Below, one piece after another: positions 27,816-37,639 of a stretch of DNA of 64,000 bases. Numbering within the stretch: the stretch's first letter is position 1; every line of letters starts with the position of its first letter. The notes below the pieces were generated by a model, which searched no databases, had not been told where the DNA came from, and saw nothing but the letters and a program-made list of their open reading frames with translations. The stretch lies in NCBI RefSeq assembly GCF_001686985.1, contig NZ_CP015318.1, forward strand, positions 370,001 to 434,000, given 5' to 3'. Origin of the DNA: Mesorhizobium amorphae CCNWGS0123. GTDB taxonomy: Bacteria; Pseudomonadota; Alphaproteobacteria; Rhizobiales; Rhizobiaceae. The position numbers and the translations under genes were made by a program.

Positions 27816-29633
27816 ATGGCCCCGCCGCTTCTCAATCTCGACGGGATCAAGCTTACCTTTGGCGGCACGCCGTTGCTTGACGGCGCCGAACTCAGCGCCT
27901 CGGCCGGCGACAAGATCGCTCTGGTCGGCCGCAACGGCTCCGGCAAGTCGACGCTGCTGAAGATCGCTGCTGGAATGATCGAGCCGCAGGATGGCGAAGT
28001 GTTCCGCCAGCCCTCGGCGACCGTGCGCTATCTGCCGCAAATGCCCGACATGGACGATTTCGCCAACGTTCGCGCCTATGTCGAGGCGGGACTGGGGCCC
28101 GCCGACGATCCCTACCGCGCCACCTATCTGATGGAACACCTTGGCCTCACCGGCGAGGAGAAGCCGAACGATCTCTCCGGCGGCGAGGCGCGCCGCGCAG
28201 CCCTTGCCCGCGTCATGGCGCCCGAGCCCGACATTTTGCTGCTTGATGAGCCGACCAACCATCTCGACCTGTCGGTGATCGAGTGGCTGGAGGAGGAGCT
28301 TGCCCGCACCTCGTCAGCGCTGATCCTGATCTCCCACGATCGCCGTTTTCTCGAGCGCGTCTCGCGCGCCACCGTCTGGCTCGACCGTGGCCAGACCCGC
28401 CGGCTCGACAAGGGCTTTGGTCATTTCGAAGAATGGCGCGACCAGGTGCTGGAAGAGGAAGAGCGCGAGCAGCACAAGCTCGGCCGCCAGATCGTGCGTG
28501 AGGAGCACTGGCTGCGCTACGGCGTGACGGCGCGGCGCAAGCGCAACATGCGCCGGCTTGGCGAGCTGCAAACCATGCGCCAGCGCTTTCGCGGCCATCG
28601 CGGCGCCGAGGGCACGGCGACCCTGGTGGCCAGCGATGCCGCCGAATCCGGCAAGCTGGTGATCGAGGCCAGGAACATCGAAAAGAGTTTTGGCGACCTC
28701 ATCGTGGTCAAAGGCTTTTCGACCCGCATCCAGCGCGGTGATCGCGTCGGCCTGGTCGGGCCGAACGGCGCCGGCAAGACGACACTTCTGAAGATGCTGA
28801 CCGGCGAGTTGGCGCCGGATGCCGGCTCCGTGCGGCTCGGTGTCAACCTGGAGATCGCCACGCTCGACCAGAAGCGCGAGGCCGTCGACCCGGCCGAGAC
28901 GCTGGCGCATTACCTCACCGACGGGCGCGGCGAAAATCTCGTCGTCAATGGCGAGCAGCGCCATGTCGTCTCCTACATGAAGGACTTCCTGTTCAAGCCG
29001 GAGCAGGCGCGCACGCCGGTGCGCGAGCTTTCCGGCGGCGAGCGGGCACGCCTGCTGCTGGCTCGCGTGCTGGCGCGGCCGGCGAACCTTCTGGTGCTCG
29101 ATGAGCCGACCAATGATCTCGACATAGAGACGCTGGAACTGCTGCAGGAACTGGTCGCCGGTTTTGCCGGCACTGTCATCCTGGTCAGCCACGATCGCGA
29201 TTTCCTCGACCGCACCGTGACCAGCGTGATTGCGCCTGACGGCGGCGGCCGCTGGATCGAATATGCCGGCGGCTATTCCGACATGCTGGCGCAGCGCGGC
29301 GGCACCAGGCTGGAAGACCGCAAGGCGAGGCCGAAGGACGCTGGCGAAGCGCCGGCCACAGGCAGGTCAGAACCCGCGGCTCCGAAAGCTCCGGCCAAGA
29401 AACTCTCGTTCAAGCAGAAATTCGCGCTGGAATCGCTGCCGAAGAAGATCGAGGCGGTGACCGCTTCGATCTCAAGGCTGGAGAACAACATCGCCGATCC
29501 CGCCTATTACGAGCGCGATCCGGCCTCGTTTCAGAAGACCATTGCCGCCCTCGACAAGGAGCGCGCCACGCTGGCCGCGCTCGAGGAGGAGTGGCTGGAG
29601 CTGGAGATGCTGCGCGAGGAGATGGAAGGGTAG
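27816..29633 (+). CDS. ABC-F family ATPase (Uup-like)
   Basis: 605 residues. Two ABC domains in one chain: Walker [13 protein letters not shown] and GPNGAGKTTLLK; signatures LSGGEARRAALARV and LSGGERARLLLARVL; Walker B LLLDEPTNHLDLS and LVLDEPTNDLDIE. No membrane helices, so not a transporter. A C-terminal coiled coil (residues 535-605) indicates the Uup branch, associated with ribosome or branched DNA functions. Co-transcribed with thiN by position; a functional link is not evident. Confidence 0.93.
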   Translation: MAPPLLNLDGIKLTFGGTPLLDGAELSASAGDKIALVGRNGSGKSTLLKIAAGMIEPQDGEVFRQPSATVRYLPQMPDMDDFANVRAYVEAGLGPADDPYRATYLMEHLGLTGEEKPNDLSGGEARRAALARVMAPEPDILLLDEPTNHLDLSVIEWLEEELARTSSALILISHDRRFLERVSRATVWLDRGQTRRLDKGFGHFEEWRDQVLEEEEREQHKLGRQIVREEHWLRYGVTARRKRNMRRLGELQTMRQRFRGHRGAEGTATLVASDAAESGKLVIEARNIEKSFGDLIVVKGFSTRIQRGDRVGLVGPNGAGKTTLLKMLTGELAPDAGSVRLGVNLEIATLDQKREAVDPAETLAHYLTDGRGENLVVNGEQRHVVSYMKDFLFKPEQARTPVRELSGGERARLLLARVLARPANLLVLDEPTNDLDIETLELLQELVAGFAGTVILVSHDRDFLDRTVTSVIAPDGGGRWIEYAGGYSDMLAQRGGTRLEDRKARPKDAGEAPATGRSEPAAPKAPAKKLSFKQKFALESLPKKIEAVTASISRLENNIADPAYYERDPASFQKTIAALDKERATLAALEEEWLELEMLREEMEG

Positions 29634-29660
29634 GCTTCTGCCTTCCCTGATTGGCCGCAG

Positions 29661-30599
29661 TCACAGGCAGGCATCGCAGATCGCAGCGATGTGCCTTGCG
29701 TCCGTACCACAGCAGCCGCCGAGCACGCCGATGTGGCCGAAACGGTCGCGCATTGCGCGATAGCGTCGGCCGAGGTCGACCGGATCGCCCGGATCGAGCT
29801 CTGTCGCCGCGTCGAGCTCGGCATGGCTCTTGGCGGACGCGTTGGCGCGCACGCCGCGAATGCGGCCCAGCCAGCCTCCGTCGCCGGCAAGAACGGCCTC
29901 GAAATGGCTGGGGTGCGCACAGTTGATCATGAAATACGCCGGCGCACCGTCGGTTTCGTCGTCAACGGTCTCGATGGCATCCTTCAGGCTTTCGCCGGAA
30001 GGCAGGCGCCCATCCGTCTCGACCGTGAAGGAAATCACCGACGGGAGCCCCGCTCCCATGGCGGCACAGGCTATTCCGGCAGCCTCCTGCGAATAGGTCA
30101 TGGTGACGGCGCTGATCATATCGGCGCCGGCATCGCGGAACGCCTTTATCTGATCGCCGTGATAGGCCTCGGCCTCGGCGGGCGTCATCACCGTTTCGAC
30201 GCGGTAACCGTCGCCACGCGGCCCGACCACGCCATTGACCAGCACGATCATGCCGCGCGCCGCATAGGGCGCGGCCAGCGCCCGGGCCCATGACACCGCC
30301 TGCTGGTCTATGCCAGACAGCGCCTTTTTGGAGTAGCAGAGCTTTTCGCCCCAGTCCGGATTGGCGCGCCAGGTCGGCGTGTCGAGCACGAAGCCGACGC
30401 CGTATTTGTCGGCAATGTCGAGATATTGGCGGAAGTAACGGCCGAGCCTCTCCCGTCCCTCCTCCTCGCCAAGCAGGGGAAAGGCGGCGAAGGACGGCAG
30501 ATCGAGGCCGTCCAGAAACACGAGCGAGGTTTCGAGGCCACCGTCCGTCAGGAGAACGGCTTCACTCAGCTCACGAAGATTGATCTTTGCCATGGTCAT
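29661..30599 (-). CDS. Homocysteine S-methyltransferase family protein
   Basis: 312 residues. Zn-dependent methyltransferase fold (MmuM / betaine-homocysteine type). Zn ligands: Cys in INCAHP near residue 225 and the Cys pair in GGCCGTDARH near residue 300. N-terminal LTDGGLETSLVF fits the family DGG motif. Likely transfers a methyl group from S-methylmethionine or a betaine to homocysteine; donor cannot be told. Confidence 0.88.
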   Translation of the reverse strand: MTMAKINLRELSEAVLLTDGGLETSLVFLDGLDLPSFAAFPLLGEEEGRERLGRYFRQYLDIADKYGVGFVLDTPTWRANPDWGEKLCYSKKALSGIDQQAVSWARALAAPYAARGMIVLVNGVVGPRGDGYRVETVMTPAEAEAYHGDQIKAFRDAGADMISAVTMTYSQEAAGIACAAMGAGLPSVISFTVETDGRLPSGESLKDAIETVDDETDGAPAYFMINCAHPSHFEAVLAGDGGWLGRIRGVRANASAKSHAELDAATELDPGDPVDLGRRYRAMRDRFGHIGVLGGCCGTDARHIAAICDACL

Positions 30600-30761
30600 C
30601 GCCGTCCCTTTTTCGACCTGCCGTTTGCCGGATTATGGCAACCGAAGGCCGCTCGATCATGTCGCCGGGAAGGCGGGCCTGCAACGCAGCCGTTTCCGGC
30701 ATGTATCCGTTGCGGCAGCGATGGCATGCAATATTCTATACGCATGTTACGGAGGCGCGTC

Positions 30762-31004
30762 ATGCGCAAGATAACCGCGAATGCCGTTCGTCAGCCGGCG
30801 AATCTGTCGATCGATTCACAGCTCATGCGAGAGGCGAAAGGTCTCAACGTGAATGTCTCGCGGGCCGCCGAAGCTGGGATAGCCGAAGCGGTGGCCGCGG
30901 AGAAAACGCGGCTGTGGAAGCTCGAGAACCACGCCACGATGGACGCCTGGAACGACTATGTCGAAAAGCACGGCATTCCGCGCTCGCAACATCGGCAGTT
31001 CTGA
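30762..31004 (+). CDS. ccdA: CcdA-type antitoxin
   Basis: 80 residues from the start at 30762 (MRKITANAV), which has a GGAGG site. N-terminal ribbon-helix-helix DNA-binding part (QPANLSIDSQLMREAKGLN) and C-terminal toxin-binding part (ENHATMDAWNDYVEKHGIP). The stop overlaps the ccdB start (TGATG), as in intact modules. The cognate toxin downstream is broken, so the antitoxin may be an orphan or protect against other CcdB proteins. Confidence 0.9.
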   Translation: MRKITANAVRQPANLSIDSQLMREAKGLNVNVSRAAEAGIAEAVAAEKTRLWKLENHATMDAWNDYVEKHGIPRSQHRQF

Positions 31005-31211
31005 TGGCGCGCTATGACGTTTTCGCCATGGCTACATCCCCGATGCGCAAGCTTCACCCCGTCCTCGACGTCAATGGACGCAAGCTGGTGATGGCCACCC
31101 ATCTGATCGCCCACGATTTCGACAACGGAACTGGGCGAAAGCCGGCTGAACCTGACACGTCACCACGACGAGATCGCCGCTGCTCTCGATATGTTGTTCC
31201 AAGGCTTCTGA
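31004..31211 (+). pseudogene. ccdB: Degenerate ccdB toxin gene (internal deletion plus frameshift)
   Basis: The start MARYDVFA matches CcdB, but the next residues jump to MRKLHPVLDVNGRKLVMATH, missing roughly 35-40 residues of the normal middle part. At about 31115 the frame shifts: read one base later the sequence continues ISTTELGESRLNLTR and ends with the family terminus DEIAAALDMLFQGF and a stop at 31209-31211. Total length without the lesions would be near the usual 100 residues. The toxin is almost certainly inactive. Confidence 0.85.
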
Positions 31212-31307
31212 GTATCAGAGCATTCCAGGAAAACGGCTTTCCGTCCAGAATTGCGTCAAAACAAAGAGATGGATCGGTTCGCAGTTTCCTTGAAACGATG
31301 GACCGCT

Positions 31308-33011
31308 CTACCCCGACGTCTTGGCCTGCCAGGCCTTCAGCGCCTCGTCGAACACCTTCTCGCCGGGAATGCCCTTTTCCATGGTGAGCAGCGCCCGCCG
31401 TCCGGTCTTGTAGACGACCGGCACGTCGATCCAGTCCTGGCCGCGAAGCAGGGTCAGGTTGGCGTCCTCGTCCGCCTTGGTGTCGTTGAGCGCTACGAGG
31501 AAGAAGCCGTCGGCGATCTTGGCCGGAATACCGATCAGCGGGCTGCCGGCATCCTGCTCCGAGCTCTTCATGGCGATGCGCAGGATGTTGTCGACGCCGC
31601 CGCCGTCAAATCCCTCCGGCGTCAGGAAGATCATCTCGATGATGTGGCTGGCCGGCAGCGTCTGGTCGGTGTTGCGCCTGATCGTCATGCGCAGCTGGAT
31701 GTCCTTGCCCGGAATGGTCGCTTCGGCACGGATCGCCGGCTCGGGCGGCAGGTCGCCGCCCGGCGATTCCTGCACCAGCGACCAGACGATGTTGCCAGGC
31801 TCGGCCGAGCCTTGCGCGGTGCTGGTACGTTCCTCGTAGAAGATCGCTTTCTGGCCGACCGGCAGCGCGGTCTCGGCAGGTGCGGCCGCCGGTGCGGCAG
31901 GCGCGGCCGGTGTTGTGCCTGCTGCCGGCGCGGGCGGAGCGGCGGCAGTCGCGTCAGCCGGTGCTGCGGGCGGCGCGGCACCGTCGGCCGGCGGCGCTGT
32001 TGCGGGCGCCGGCACTGCGGGTGCGCCTGCGGCTGCAGCCGGTTGACCGGCCGGCGCGGGCGTCGGAGCGGCCGAAGCTGGCGCGGTCGAAGGGGGCGTC
32101 GCTGGTGGCGGCGTGGTCAGTGCGGCGACGGATTCGCCTTCGCCAATGCCGCTTTGCCCGGCGGCCGGACCGGGATCGGTCTCCTTGCCCTCGGGCGTCA
32201 GGCGCTGGGTGAACTTGGTTGTCTCGCCGGTGTCGGTGGCGCCCGCCGCTGGCGGTGCCGCCGCGGCATCGGCCGCCGGCTTGGCCGGGGCCGCCGGTTT
32301 CACCAGCGGCTCGGTGGTGACGGTCTTCGACCCGCCAGGGCCGAACATCGAGCCGAATGCGTCCTTGTTCAGCCAGATGCCGTACCCGCCGCCGGCAACC
32401 ACCAGCAGCACGGCGGCGGTCGCGATCAGCCCGCCATAGCTGCGTTTGCGCACGGCGGGGCGCAGACGCTGGAAGGTGTCCTCCGCCGCCGGTTGCTCGT
32501 CATTGGCAAAGACATCGTCCTGGCCGTTCGGCGCCTGCGCGTCCATCCCCGGAAGGCGGGTATCGGCAGCGTCGAATGGCGGCGTCTGCGGCGTCTTCTG
32601 CCAGCTCGGCTCTGCCTTGGCGGCGGGCGGCGCCGGCCTGACGGTCTCCGACTTGGCGGGTTCCGGCTTGGCCATGGGCGGCGGCGGCCAGGTCGGTTCC
32701 GTCTTTGCCGGTTGCCGTGTGTGGCTCGGCTGGTTCTTGTTGCGGTCTATGGACGAGAAGATGTGCTCCAGCTCCGCCAGCGGGTCGGCGGCAGGCACGC
32801 TCTTGGCGTACGTCCGCTCGACGCTGGAAATGGCATCTTCAAGCGTGCGCTTCTGCTGGTCGGCGACCGACGGGGCCAAAGGCGGAACGTGATCCGCAAG
32901 CTTCTTCGCGATCGTCGCCCGGGCCTTGTCGTAGACCCTCGCCCGGATCTCCGGCGTGTTCTCACCGAGACCGTCGATCGTCTTTTTCAGAACAGCAACG
33001 AAATCTGCCAT
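31308..33011 (-). CDS. Conserved rhizobial membrane protein with Pro/Ala-rich linker, function unknown
   Basis: 567 residues. N-terminal soluble helical part (residues 1-85: KKTIDGLGENTPEIRARVYD) with a charged Pro-rich stretch, one transmembrane helix (GLIATAAVLLVVAGGGYGIW near residue 200), a long Ala/Pro low-complexity linker (about 230-390), and a C-terminal globular domain (QKAIFYEERTSTAQGS to the end). Topology suggests a cytoplasmic N-terminus and periplasmic C-terminus joined by a flexible arm, TolA-like in layout but without clear homology. 72 bp downstream of purA on the same strand. Confidence 0.75.
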   Translation of the reverse strand: MADFVAVLKKTIDGLGENTPEIRARVYDKARATIAKKLADHVPPLAPSVADQQKRTLEDAISSVERTYAKSVPAADPLAELEHIFSSIDRNKNQPSHTRQPAKTEPTWPPPPMAKPEPAKSETVRPAPPAAKAEPSWQKTPQTPPFDAADTRLPGMDAQAPNGQDDVFANDEQPAAEDTFQRLRPAVRKRSYGGLIATAAVLLVVAGGGYGIWLNKDAFGSMFGPGGSKTVTTEPLVKPAAPAKPAADAAAAPPAAGATDTGETTKFTQRLTPEGKETDPGPAAGQSGIGEGESVAALTTPPPATPPSTAPASAAPTPAPAGQPAAAAGAPAVPAPATAPPADGAAPPAAPADATAAAPPAPAAGTTPAAPAAPAAAPAETALPVGQKAIFYEERTSTAQGSAEPGNIVWSLVQESPGGDLPPEPAIRAEATIPGKDIQLRMTIRRNTDQTLPASHIIEMIFLTPEGFDGGGVDNILRIAMKSSEQDAGSPLIGIPAKIADGFFLVALNDTKADEDANLTLLRGQDWIDVPVVYKTGRRALLTMEKGIPGEKVFDEALKAWQAKTSG

Positions 33012-33083
33012 GCGTCAGTCGACCTGTATTTGTTCACGGACCGGCCCCGCAAATCAGCCGCAATGCCCGGAAAGGCTCAGAAA

Positions 33084-34382
33084 CTAGTCTTGAAACGGAT
33101 CGGTCACAAGTATCGTATCGTCCCGTTCCGGGCTGGTGGAAAGGAGTGCAACCGGCGCGCCGATCAGCTCTTCGATGTAACGGACATATTTGACCGCCTG
33201 GGCAGGCAGATCGTTCCAGCTGCGCGCACCGGCAGTGGTGCCTTTCCAGCCCTCCAGCGTCTCGTAGACCGGTTCGACCCGGGCCTGCGCGCCCTGGCTG
33301 GCGGGCAGATAGTCGATCATCTCGCCATCGAGGCGGTAGCCGGTGCAGACCTTGATCTCGTCCAGGCCATCGAGCACGTCGAGCTTGGTCAGCGCGATGC
33401 CCTTGATGCCGTTGACGGCGACCGCCTGGCGGACCAGCACGGCGTCGAACCAGCCGCAGCGGCGCTTGCGGCCGGTGACGACGCCGAATTCATGGCCGCG
33501 CGTGCCGAGGAATTCGCCGATTTCGTTCTTCTGTTCGGTCGGGAACGGACCCTCGCCGACACGCGTCGTATAGGCCTTGGTGATGCCGAGCACATAGCCG
33601 ATGGCGCTGGGGCCGACGCCGGAGCCGGCTGCCGCCTGGCCGGCCACGGTATTGGACGAGGTCACGAATGGATAGGTGCCGTGGTCGATGTCGAGCAGTG
33701 TGCCTTGCGCGCCCTCGAACAGGATGCGTTCGCCGGCGCGGCGCCGGTCGTCGAGAACCTTCCAGACCCGGTCCATATAGGGCAGGATTTCGTCGGCGAC
33801 CGAAGTCAGCTCGCCCATGATCGCGTCATGCGTGACCTCGGCATGGCCGAGCCCGCGGCGCAGCGCATTGTGGTGCGTCAGCAGCCTGTCGACTTTCAAG
33901 GGAAGCGTTTCCAAATCCGCCAGGTCCATCACCCTGACCGCACGCCGGCCCACCTTGTCCTCGTAGGCGGGGCCGATGCCGCGGCGGGTCGTGCCAATCT
34001 TCGTTCCGGAATTGGAGGCGGCGTCCTCGCGGAATCCGTCCAGCTCGCGGTGCAGCGACAGGATAAGCGCGGTGTTTTCGGCTATTTTCAGGCGATCCGG
34101 CGTCACCTCCACGCCTTGCGCCTTCAGTTTCGCCGCTTCGGCGACGAAGGCGTGCGGGTCGAAGACCACGCCATTGCCGATGATCGACAGCTTGCCTTGC
34201 CGCACCACGCCGGACGGCAGCAGCGACAGTTTGTAGACCTTGCCGTCGACGACCAGCGTGTGGCCGGCATTGTGGCCGCCCTGGAAGCGCACGACGACAT
34301 CCGCCCGTTCCGACAGCCAGTCGACGATCTTGCCCTTGCCTTCGTCGCCCCACTGCGAGCCGACGACCACCACATTGGCCAT
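33084..34382 (-). CDS. purA: Adenylosuccinate synthetase
   Basis: 432 residues, the usual length. GTP-dependent ligation of IMP and aspartate in AMP synthesis. N-terminal P-loop [18 protein letters not shown], then [10 protein letters not shown], the catalytic region [13 protein letters not shown], and C-terminal [13 protein letters not shown] and guanine-binding [10 protein letters not shown]. Cytoplasmic. Single gene with its own promoter region upstream. Confidence 0.98.
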   Translation of the reverse strand: MANVVVVGSQWGDEGKGKIVDWLSERADVVVRFQGGHNAGHTLVVDGKVYKLSLLPSGVVRQGKLSIIGNGVVFDPHAFVAEAAKLKAQGVEVTPDRLKIAENTALILSLHRELDGFREDAASNSGTKIGTTRRGIGPAYEDKVGRRAVRVMDLADLETLPLKVDRLLTHHNALRRGLGHAEVTHDAIMGELTSVADEILPYMDRVWKVLDDRRRAGERILFEGAQGTLLDIDHGTYPFVTSSNTVAGQAAAGSGVGPSAIGYVLGITKAYTTRVGEGPFPTEQKNEIGEFLGTRGHEFGVVTGRKRRCGWFDAVLVRQAVAVNGIKGIALTKLDVLDGLDEIKVCTGYRLDGEMIDYLPASQGAQARVEPVYETLEGWKGTTAGARSWNDLPAQAVKYVRYIEELIGAPVALLSTSPERDDTILVTDPFQD

Positions 34383-34535
34383 GTTTCTTTTCCCTTGAGA
34401 TGCCGACCGGCGGCTTTGAAACGACAGGCCTCTATAGCGTCAAGAGCAGGCTGATGCGACCATTCTTTGCCGCCGGAAACGGCCTGAGGCACAACAATTT
34501 TCGCCTTCCACATCATTTACTTGGCCGAGGCGTCG

Positions 34536-34569
34536 CAAAAACAGAAAGGCGCGGACGGAGCCGCGCCTT
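34536..34569 (-). terminator. Intrinsic terminator of serA
   Basis: Arms AAGGCGCGG (34546-34554) and CCGCGCCTT (34561-34569), 6-nt loop. Read on the minus strand the stem is followed by TTCTGTTTTTG. It lies 25 bp after the serA stop. Confidence 0.85.
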
Positions 34570-34593
34570 CGATAAAGCTTTCCCGGAATCAGG

Positions 34594-36195
34594 TCAGGCG
34601 CTGCCGACGTCGAAGTGCAGCGGCTTGGCCGAGTCGATCGACTTGTGCGCCCGCAGCTGATCGAGCACCCTTTCCGGGAACGGCGCATCGAGATAGAGCA
34701 GCGCGATGGCATCGCCGCCGGGCCGGTTGCGGCCAAGCTGGAAGTTGGCTATGTTGACGCCATTTTCGCCGCACACCGTGCCGAGCAGGCCGATGATGCC
34801 CGGCGCGTCGGCATTGGTCGTGTAGAGCATGTGCTGGCCGACCTCGGCATCGAGATTGATGCCCTTGATCTGGATGAAGCGCGGCTTGCCGTCGGAGAAG
34901 CAGGTGCCGGCGATCGAGCGCGTCCGGTGCTCGGTCTTGACCGTCAGCTTGATATACCCGTCGAATACGCCCGACTTGTCGCGCTTGACCTCGGCGACGA
35001 TGATGCCGCGCTCCTTCACCATGATCGGCGCCGACACCATGTTGACGTCGGAGACCTGCGGCCGAATCAGGCCGGCAAGGGCGGCACTGATCAGTGCGCG
35101 CGTGTTCATCGTCGCGGTCGAGCCGTCGAACAGGATCTCGACCTCCTTGATCGGATCCTCGGTGACCTGGCCGACAAAGGCGCCGAGCACTTCAGCGAGC
35201 TTGACGAAAGGCTTCAGCCGCGGCGCTTCCTCGGCGGAGATCGACGGCATGTTGATAGCGTTGGAAACGGCGCCCTTGATCAGATAGTCGGCCATCTGTT
35301 CGGCGACCTGCAGCGCAACGTTCTCCTGCGCCTCGGTGGTCGAGGCGCCGAGATGCGGCGTCGCCACGACATTGTCCATGCCGAACAGCTCGTTCCTCTC
35401 CGCCGGTTCGACCTCGAACACGTCGATGCCGGCGCCCGCCACCTTGCCGCTCTTCAACGCCGCCACCAGATCGGCCTCGACGATCAGGCCGCCGCGCGCG
35501 CAATTGATGATGCGCACGCCGTCCTTCATCTTGGCGATCGCCGACGCGTCGATGATGTTGCGCGTCTTGTCGGTCAGCGGCGTGTGCAGTGTGATGAAAT
35601 CGGCGCGGGCGAACAGCTCGTCCAGTTCGACCTTCACGACGCCAAGTTCTTCCGCACGGCTGTCCGACAGGAACGGGTCGAAGGCGATGACATGCATCTT
35701 CAGCCCGACGCCGCGCGTGGCGACGATGGAACCGATATTACCGCAGCCGATCACGCCCAGCGTCTTGCCTGTGATCTCGATGCCCATGAAACGGTTCTTC
35801 TCCCATTTGCCGGCATGCGTAGAGGCATTGGCCTCCGGTATCTGACGCGCCAGCGCAAAGATCATGGCAACCGCATGCTCGGCCGTGGTGATCGAATTGC
35901 CGAAGGGCGTGTTCATCACGATGATGCCCTTGCGGCTCGCCGCCGGGATGTCGACATTGTCGACGCCGATACCGGCGCGGCCGACGACCTTCAAATTGGT
36001 GGCGGCGTTGATCAGCTTCTCGGTGACCTTGGTCGCCGAACGGATGGCGAGGCCGTCATACTGGCCGATCACCTCGGCGAGCTTTTCCTTGTCCTTGCCG
36101 AGATCCGGCAAATAGTCGACCTCGACTCCTCGGTCTTTGAATATCTGCACGGCCGTGGTGGAAAGTTTGTCTGAGACGAGAACGCGGGGCGCCAT
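34594..36195 (-). CDS. serA: D-3-phosphoglycerate dehydrogenase
   Basis: 533 residues, the long form with a regulatory (ASB) and ACT domain at the C-terminus. First step of serine synthesis. NAD motif GVIGCGNIGSIVATR, catalytic Arg in NCARGG, Glu in DVFEVEP, and His in TPHLGAST. ACT domain from about residue 455 (MLYTTNADAPGIIGLLGT), likely serine-sensing. It follows serC by 69 bp in the same operon. Confidence 0.97.
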   Translation of the reverse strand: MAPRVLVSDKLSTTAVQIFKDRGVEVDYLPDLGKDKEKLAEVIGQYDGLAIRSATKVTEKLINAATNLKVVGRAGIGVDNVDIPAASRKGIIVMNTPFGNSITTAEHAVAMIFALARQIPEANASTHAGKWEKNRFMGIEITGKTLGVIGCGNIGSIVATRGVGLKMHVIAFDPFLSDSRAEELGVVKVELDELFARADFITLHTPLTDKTRNIIDASAIAKMKDGVRIINCARGGLIVEADLVAALKSGKVAGAGIDVFEVEPAERNELFGMDNVVATPHLGASTTEAQENVALQVAEQMADYLIKGAVSNAINMPSISAEEAPRLKPFVKLAEVLGAFVGQVTEDPIKEVEILFDGSTATMNTRALISAALAGLIRPQVSDVNMVSAPIMVKERGIIVAEVKRDKSGVFDGYIKLTVKTEHRTRSIAGTCFSDGKPRFIQIKGINLDAEVGQHMLYTTNADAPGIIGLLGTVCGENGVNIANFQLGRNRPGGDAIALLYLDAPFPERVLDQLRAHKSIDSAKPLHFDVGSA

Positions 36196-36264
36196 GGCGG
36201 CCTCCTTGAAAATGGGATTGATCCGTACGGGAATCGGCGGCCCGAAGGCCGCCGCGCAATGAAC

Positions 36265-37440
36265 TCAGGCAGCCGCTTTCAGCGACGCCTTTTGCGTGGC
36301 AAAGGCCCAGTCAAGCCAGGGCAGCAGTGCCTCGAGATCGGAGGTCTCGACCGTCGCGCCGCACCAGATGCGCAGACCGGGCGGTGCGTCGCGATAGGCG
36401 CCGATGTCGTAGGCGACACCTTCCTTGTCGAGCATCGACACCAATCCCTTGGCGAAAGCCGCCTGGCCGTCCGCGTCGAGCGCCGCGACATCCGCATCGG
36501 TGAAGGAGAGGCAAACGGAAGTGTTTGACCGCGTCGCCGGCTCCACGGCCAGGTGTCCGAGCCAGGAGGACTTGGCGATGAAGCGATCGAGCAGCGCGGC
36601 ATTGGCGTCGGCGCGGGCGATCAGGGCCTCGAGGCCGCCGATCGACTTCGCCCACTGCAGCGCATCGAGATAATCCTCGACGCACAGCATCGACGGCGTG
36701 TTGATGGTCTCGCCCTTGAAGATGCCTTCGATCAGCTTGCCGCCCGACGTCAGGCGGAAGATTTTCGGCAGCGGCCAAGAAGGCTTGTAGGTTTCCAGCC
36801 GCTCGACAGCGCGCGGGCTGAGGATCAGCATGCCATGCGCGCCCTCGCCGCCCAGCACCTTCTGCCAGGAGAAGGTGACGACATCGAGCTTTTCGAAATC
36901 GAGCCTTTGCGCGAAGGCCGCCGACGTCGCGTCGCAGATGGTCAAGCCCTTGCGCGCGGCCGGGATGAAATCGCCGTTCGGCACCCGCACACCCGAGGTC
37001 GTGCCGTTCCAGGTGAAGACCACGTCGCGGTCGAAGTCGATCCTGGTCACATCAGGCAGCTCGCCGTAGCCGGCTTCGATCCTGCGCACGTCCGCGAGCT
37101 TCAGCTGCTTGACCACGTCGGTGACCCAGCCGGAGCCGAAGCTCTCCCAGGCGACCATGTCGACGCCGCGCTCGCCGAGCAGCGACCACAGCGCCATCTC
37201 GACCGCGCCGGTGTCCGACGCCGGCACGATGCCGATGCGGTAATCCGCTGGTACCTGGAGGATCTCGCGCGTCAGCTCGATCGCCTGTTCGAGCTTGGTC
37301 TTGCCGATCTTGGCGCGATGCGAACGTCCGAGCGCGGCATTCCGGAGTGCCTCGACCGACCAGCCGGGGCGCTTTGCGCAGGGACCTGAGGAGAAATTGG
37401 GGGTTGCCGGACGGAGTCCGGGCTTCGTATGTGTCGTCAT
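36265..37440 (-). CDS. serC: Phosphoserine aminotransferase
   Basis: 391 residues, the alphaproteobacterial SerC type. PLP-dependent second step of serine synthesis, also acting in pyridoxine synthesis. PLP lysine in [15 protein letters not shown]-terminal [13 protein letters not shown], and CDATSA. First gene of serC-serA, preceded by a serC-type RNA leader and a clear promoter. Confidence 0.97.
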   Translation of the reverse strand: MTTHTKPGLRPATPNFSSGPCAKRPGWSVEALRNAALGRSHRAKIGKTKLEQAIELTREILQVPADYRIGIVPASDTGAVEMALWSLLGERGVDMVAWESFGSGWVTDVVKQLKLADVRRIEAGYGELPDVTRIDFDRDVVFTWNGTTSGVRVPNGDFIPAARKGLTICDATSAAFAQRLDFEKLDVVTFSWQKVLGGEGAHGMLILSPRAVERLETYKPSWPLPKIFRLTSGGKLIEGIFKGETINTPSMLCVEDYLDALQWAKSIGGLEALIARADANAALLDRFIAKSSWLGHLAVEPATRSNTSVCLSFTDADVAALDADGQAAFAKGLVSMLDKEGVAYDIGAYRDAPPGLRIWCGATVETSDLEALLPWLDWAFATQKASLKAAA

Positions 37441-37446
37441 CGTGGT

Positions 37447-37483
37447 CTATCCTTCCAGATAGTGGCCCCTCGTTGGGGAGGGG
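37447..37483 (-). promoter_or_regulatory. serC RNA motif (two-hairpin leader of serC-serA)
   Basis: On the minus strand: hairpin 1 CCCCTC-cccaac-GAGGGG (37483-37466), then hairpin 2 CTATC-tggaag-GATAG (37462-37447), whose loop and 3' arm carry the GGAAGGA ribosome binding site 8 nt before the start codon. This order and position match the serC RNA motif reported from alphaproteobacterial serC leaders. Ligand of the motif is unknown. Confidence 0.75.
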
Positions 37484-37496
37484 TGGCCCACGGACG

Positions 37497-37525
37497 GCGA
37501 TATGCGTTCAGGCTTCCGGCGTCAA
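37497..37525 (-). promoter_or_regulatory. Promoter of serC-serA
   Basis: Minus strand TTGACG (37525-37520), 17-bp spacer, TATCGC (37502-37497). Transcription would begin near 37490 and give a leader of about 50 nt that starts just before the two hairpins, consistent with the RNA motif. Confidence 0.6.
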
Positions 37526-37590
37526 GAGGAAAGTTTTTGTCGCTGGCAGGATACTGGCCGGTGCGATGAGAGAAAGCCAGGGTTGCAAAT

Positions 37591-37618
37591 GCAAAACGGC
37601 GGACCGAAGATCCGCCGT
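37591..37618 (-). terminator. Intrinsic terminator of the first omp gene
   Basis: Arms ACGGCGGA (37596-37603) and TCCGCCGT (37611-37618) with a 7-nt loop. On the minus strand the stem is followed by TTTGC. It is 22 bp after the omp stop at 37640. Confidence 0.75.
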
Positions 37619-37639
37619 CCCGTTGTCGGCCTGGCAATC

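Noticed and set aside
31251..34454. Plus-strand open frame of over 1000 codons
   Set aside because: It lies antisense to two well-supported genes (the membrane protein and purA), reads as Arg/Gly/Asp-rich nonsense, and results from third-position GC bias.
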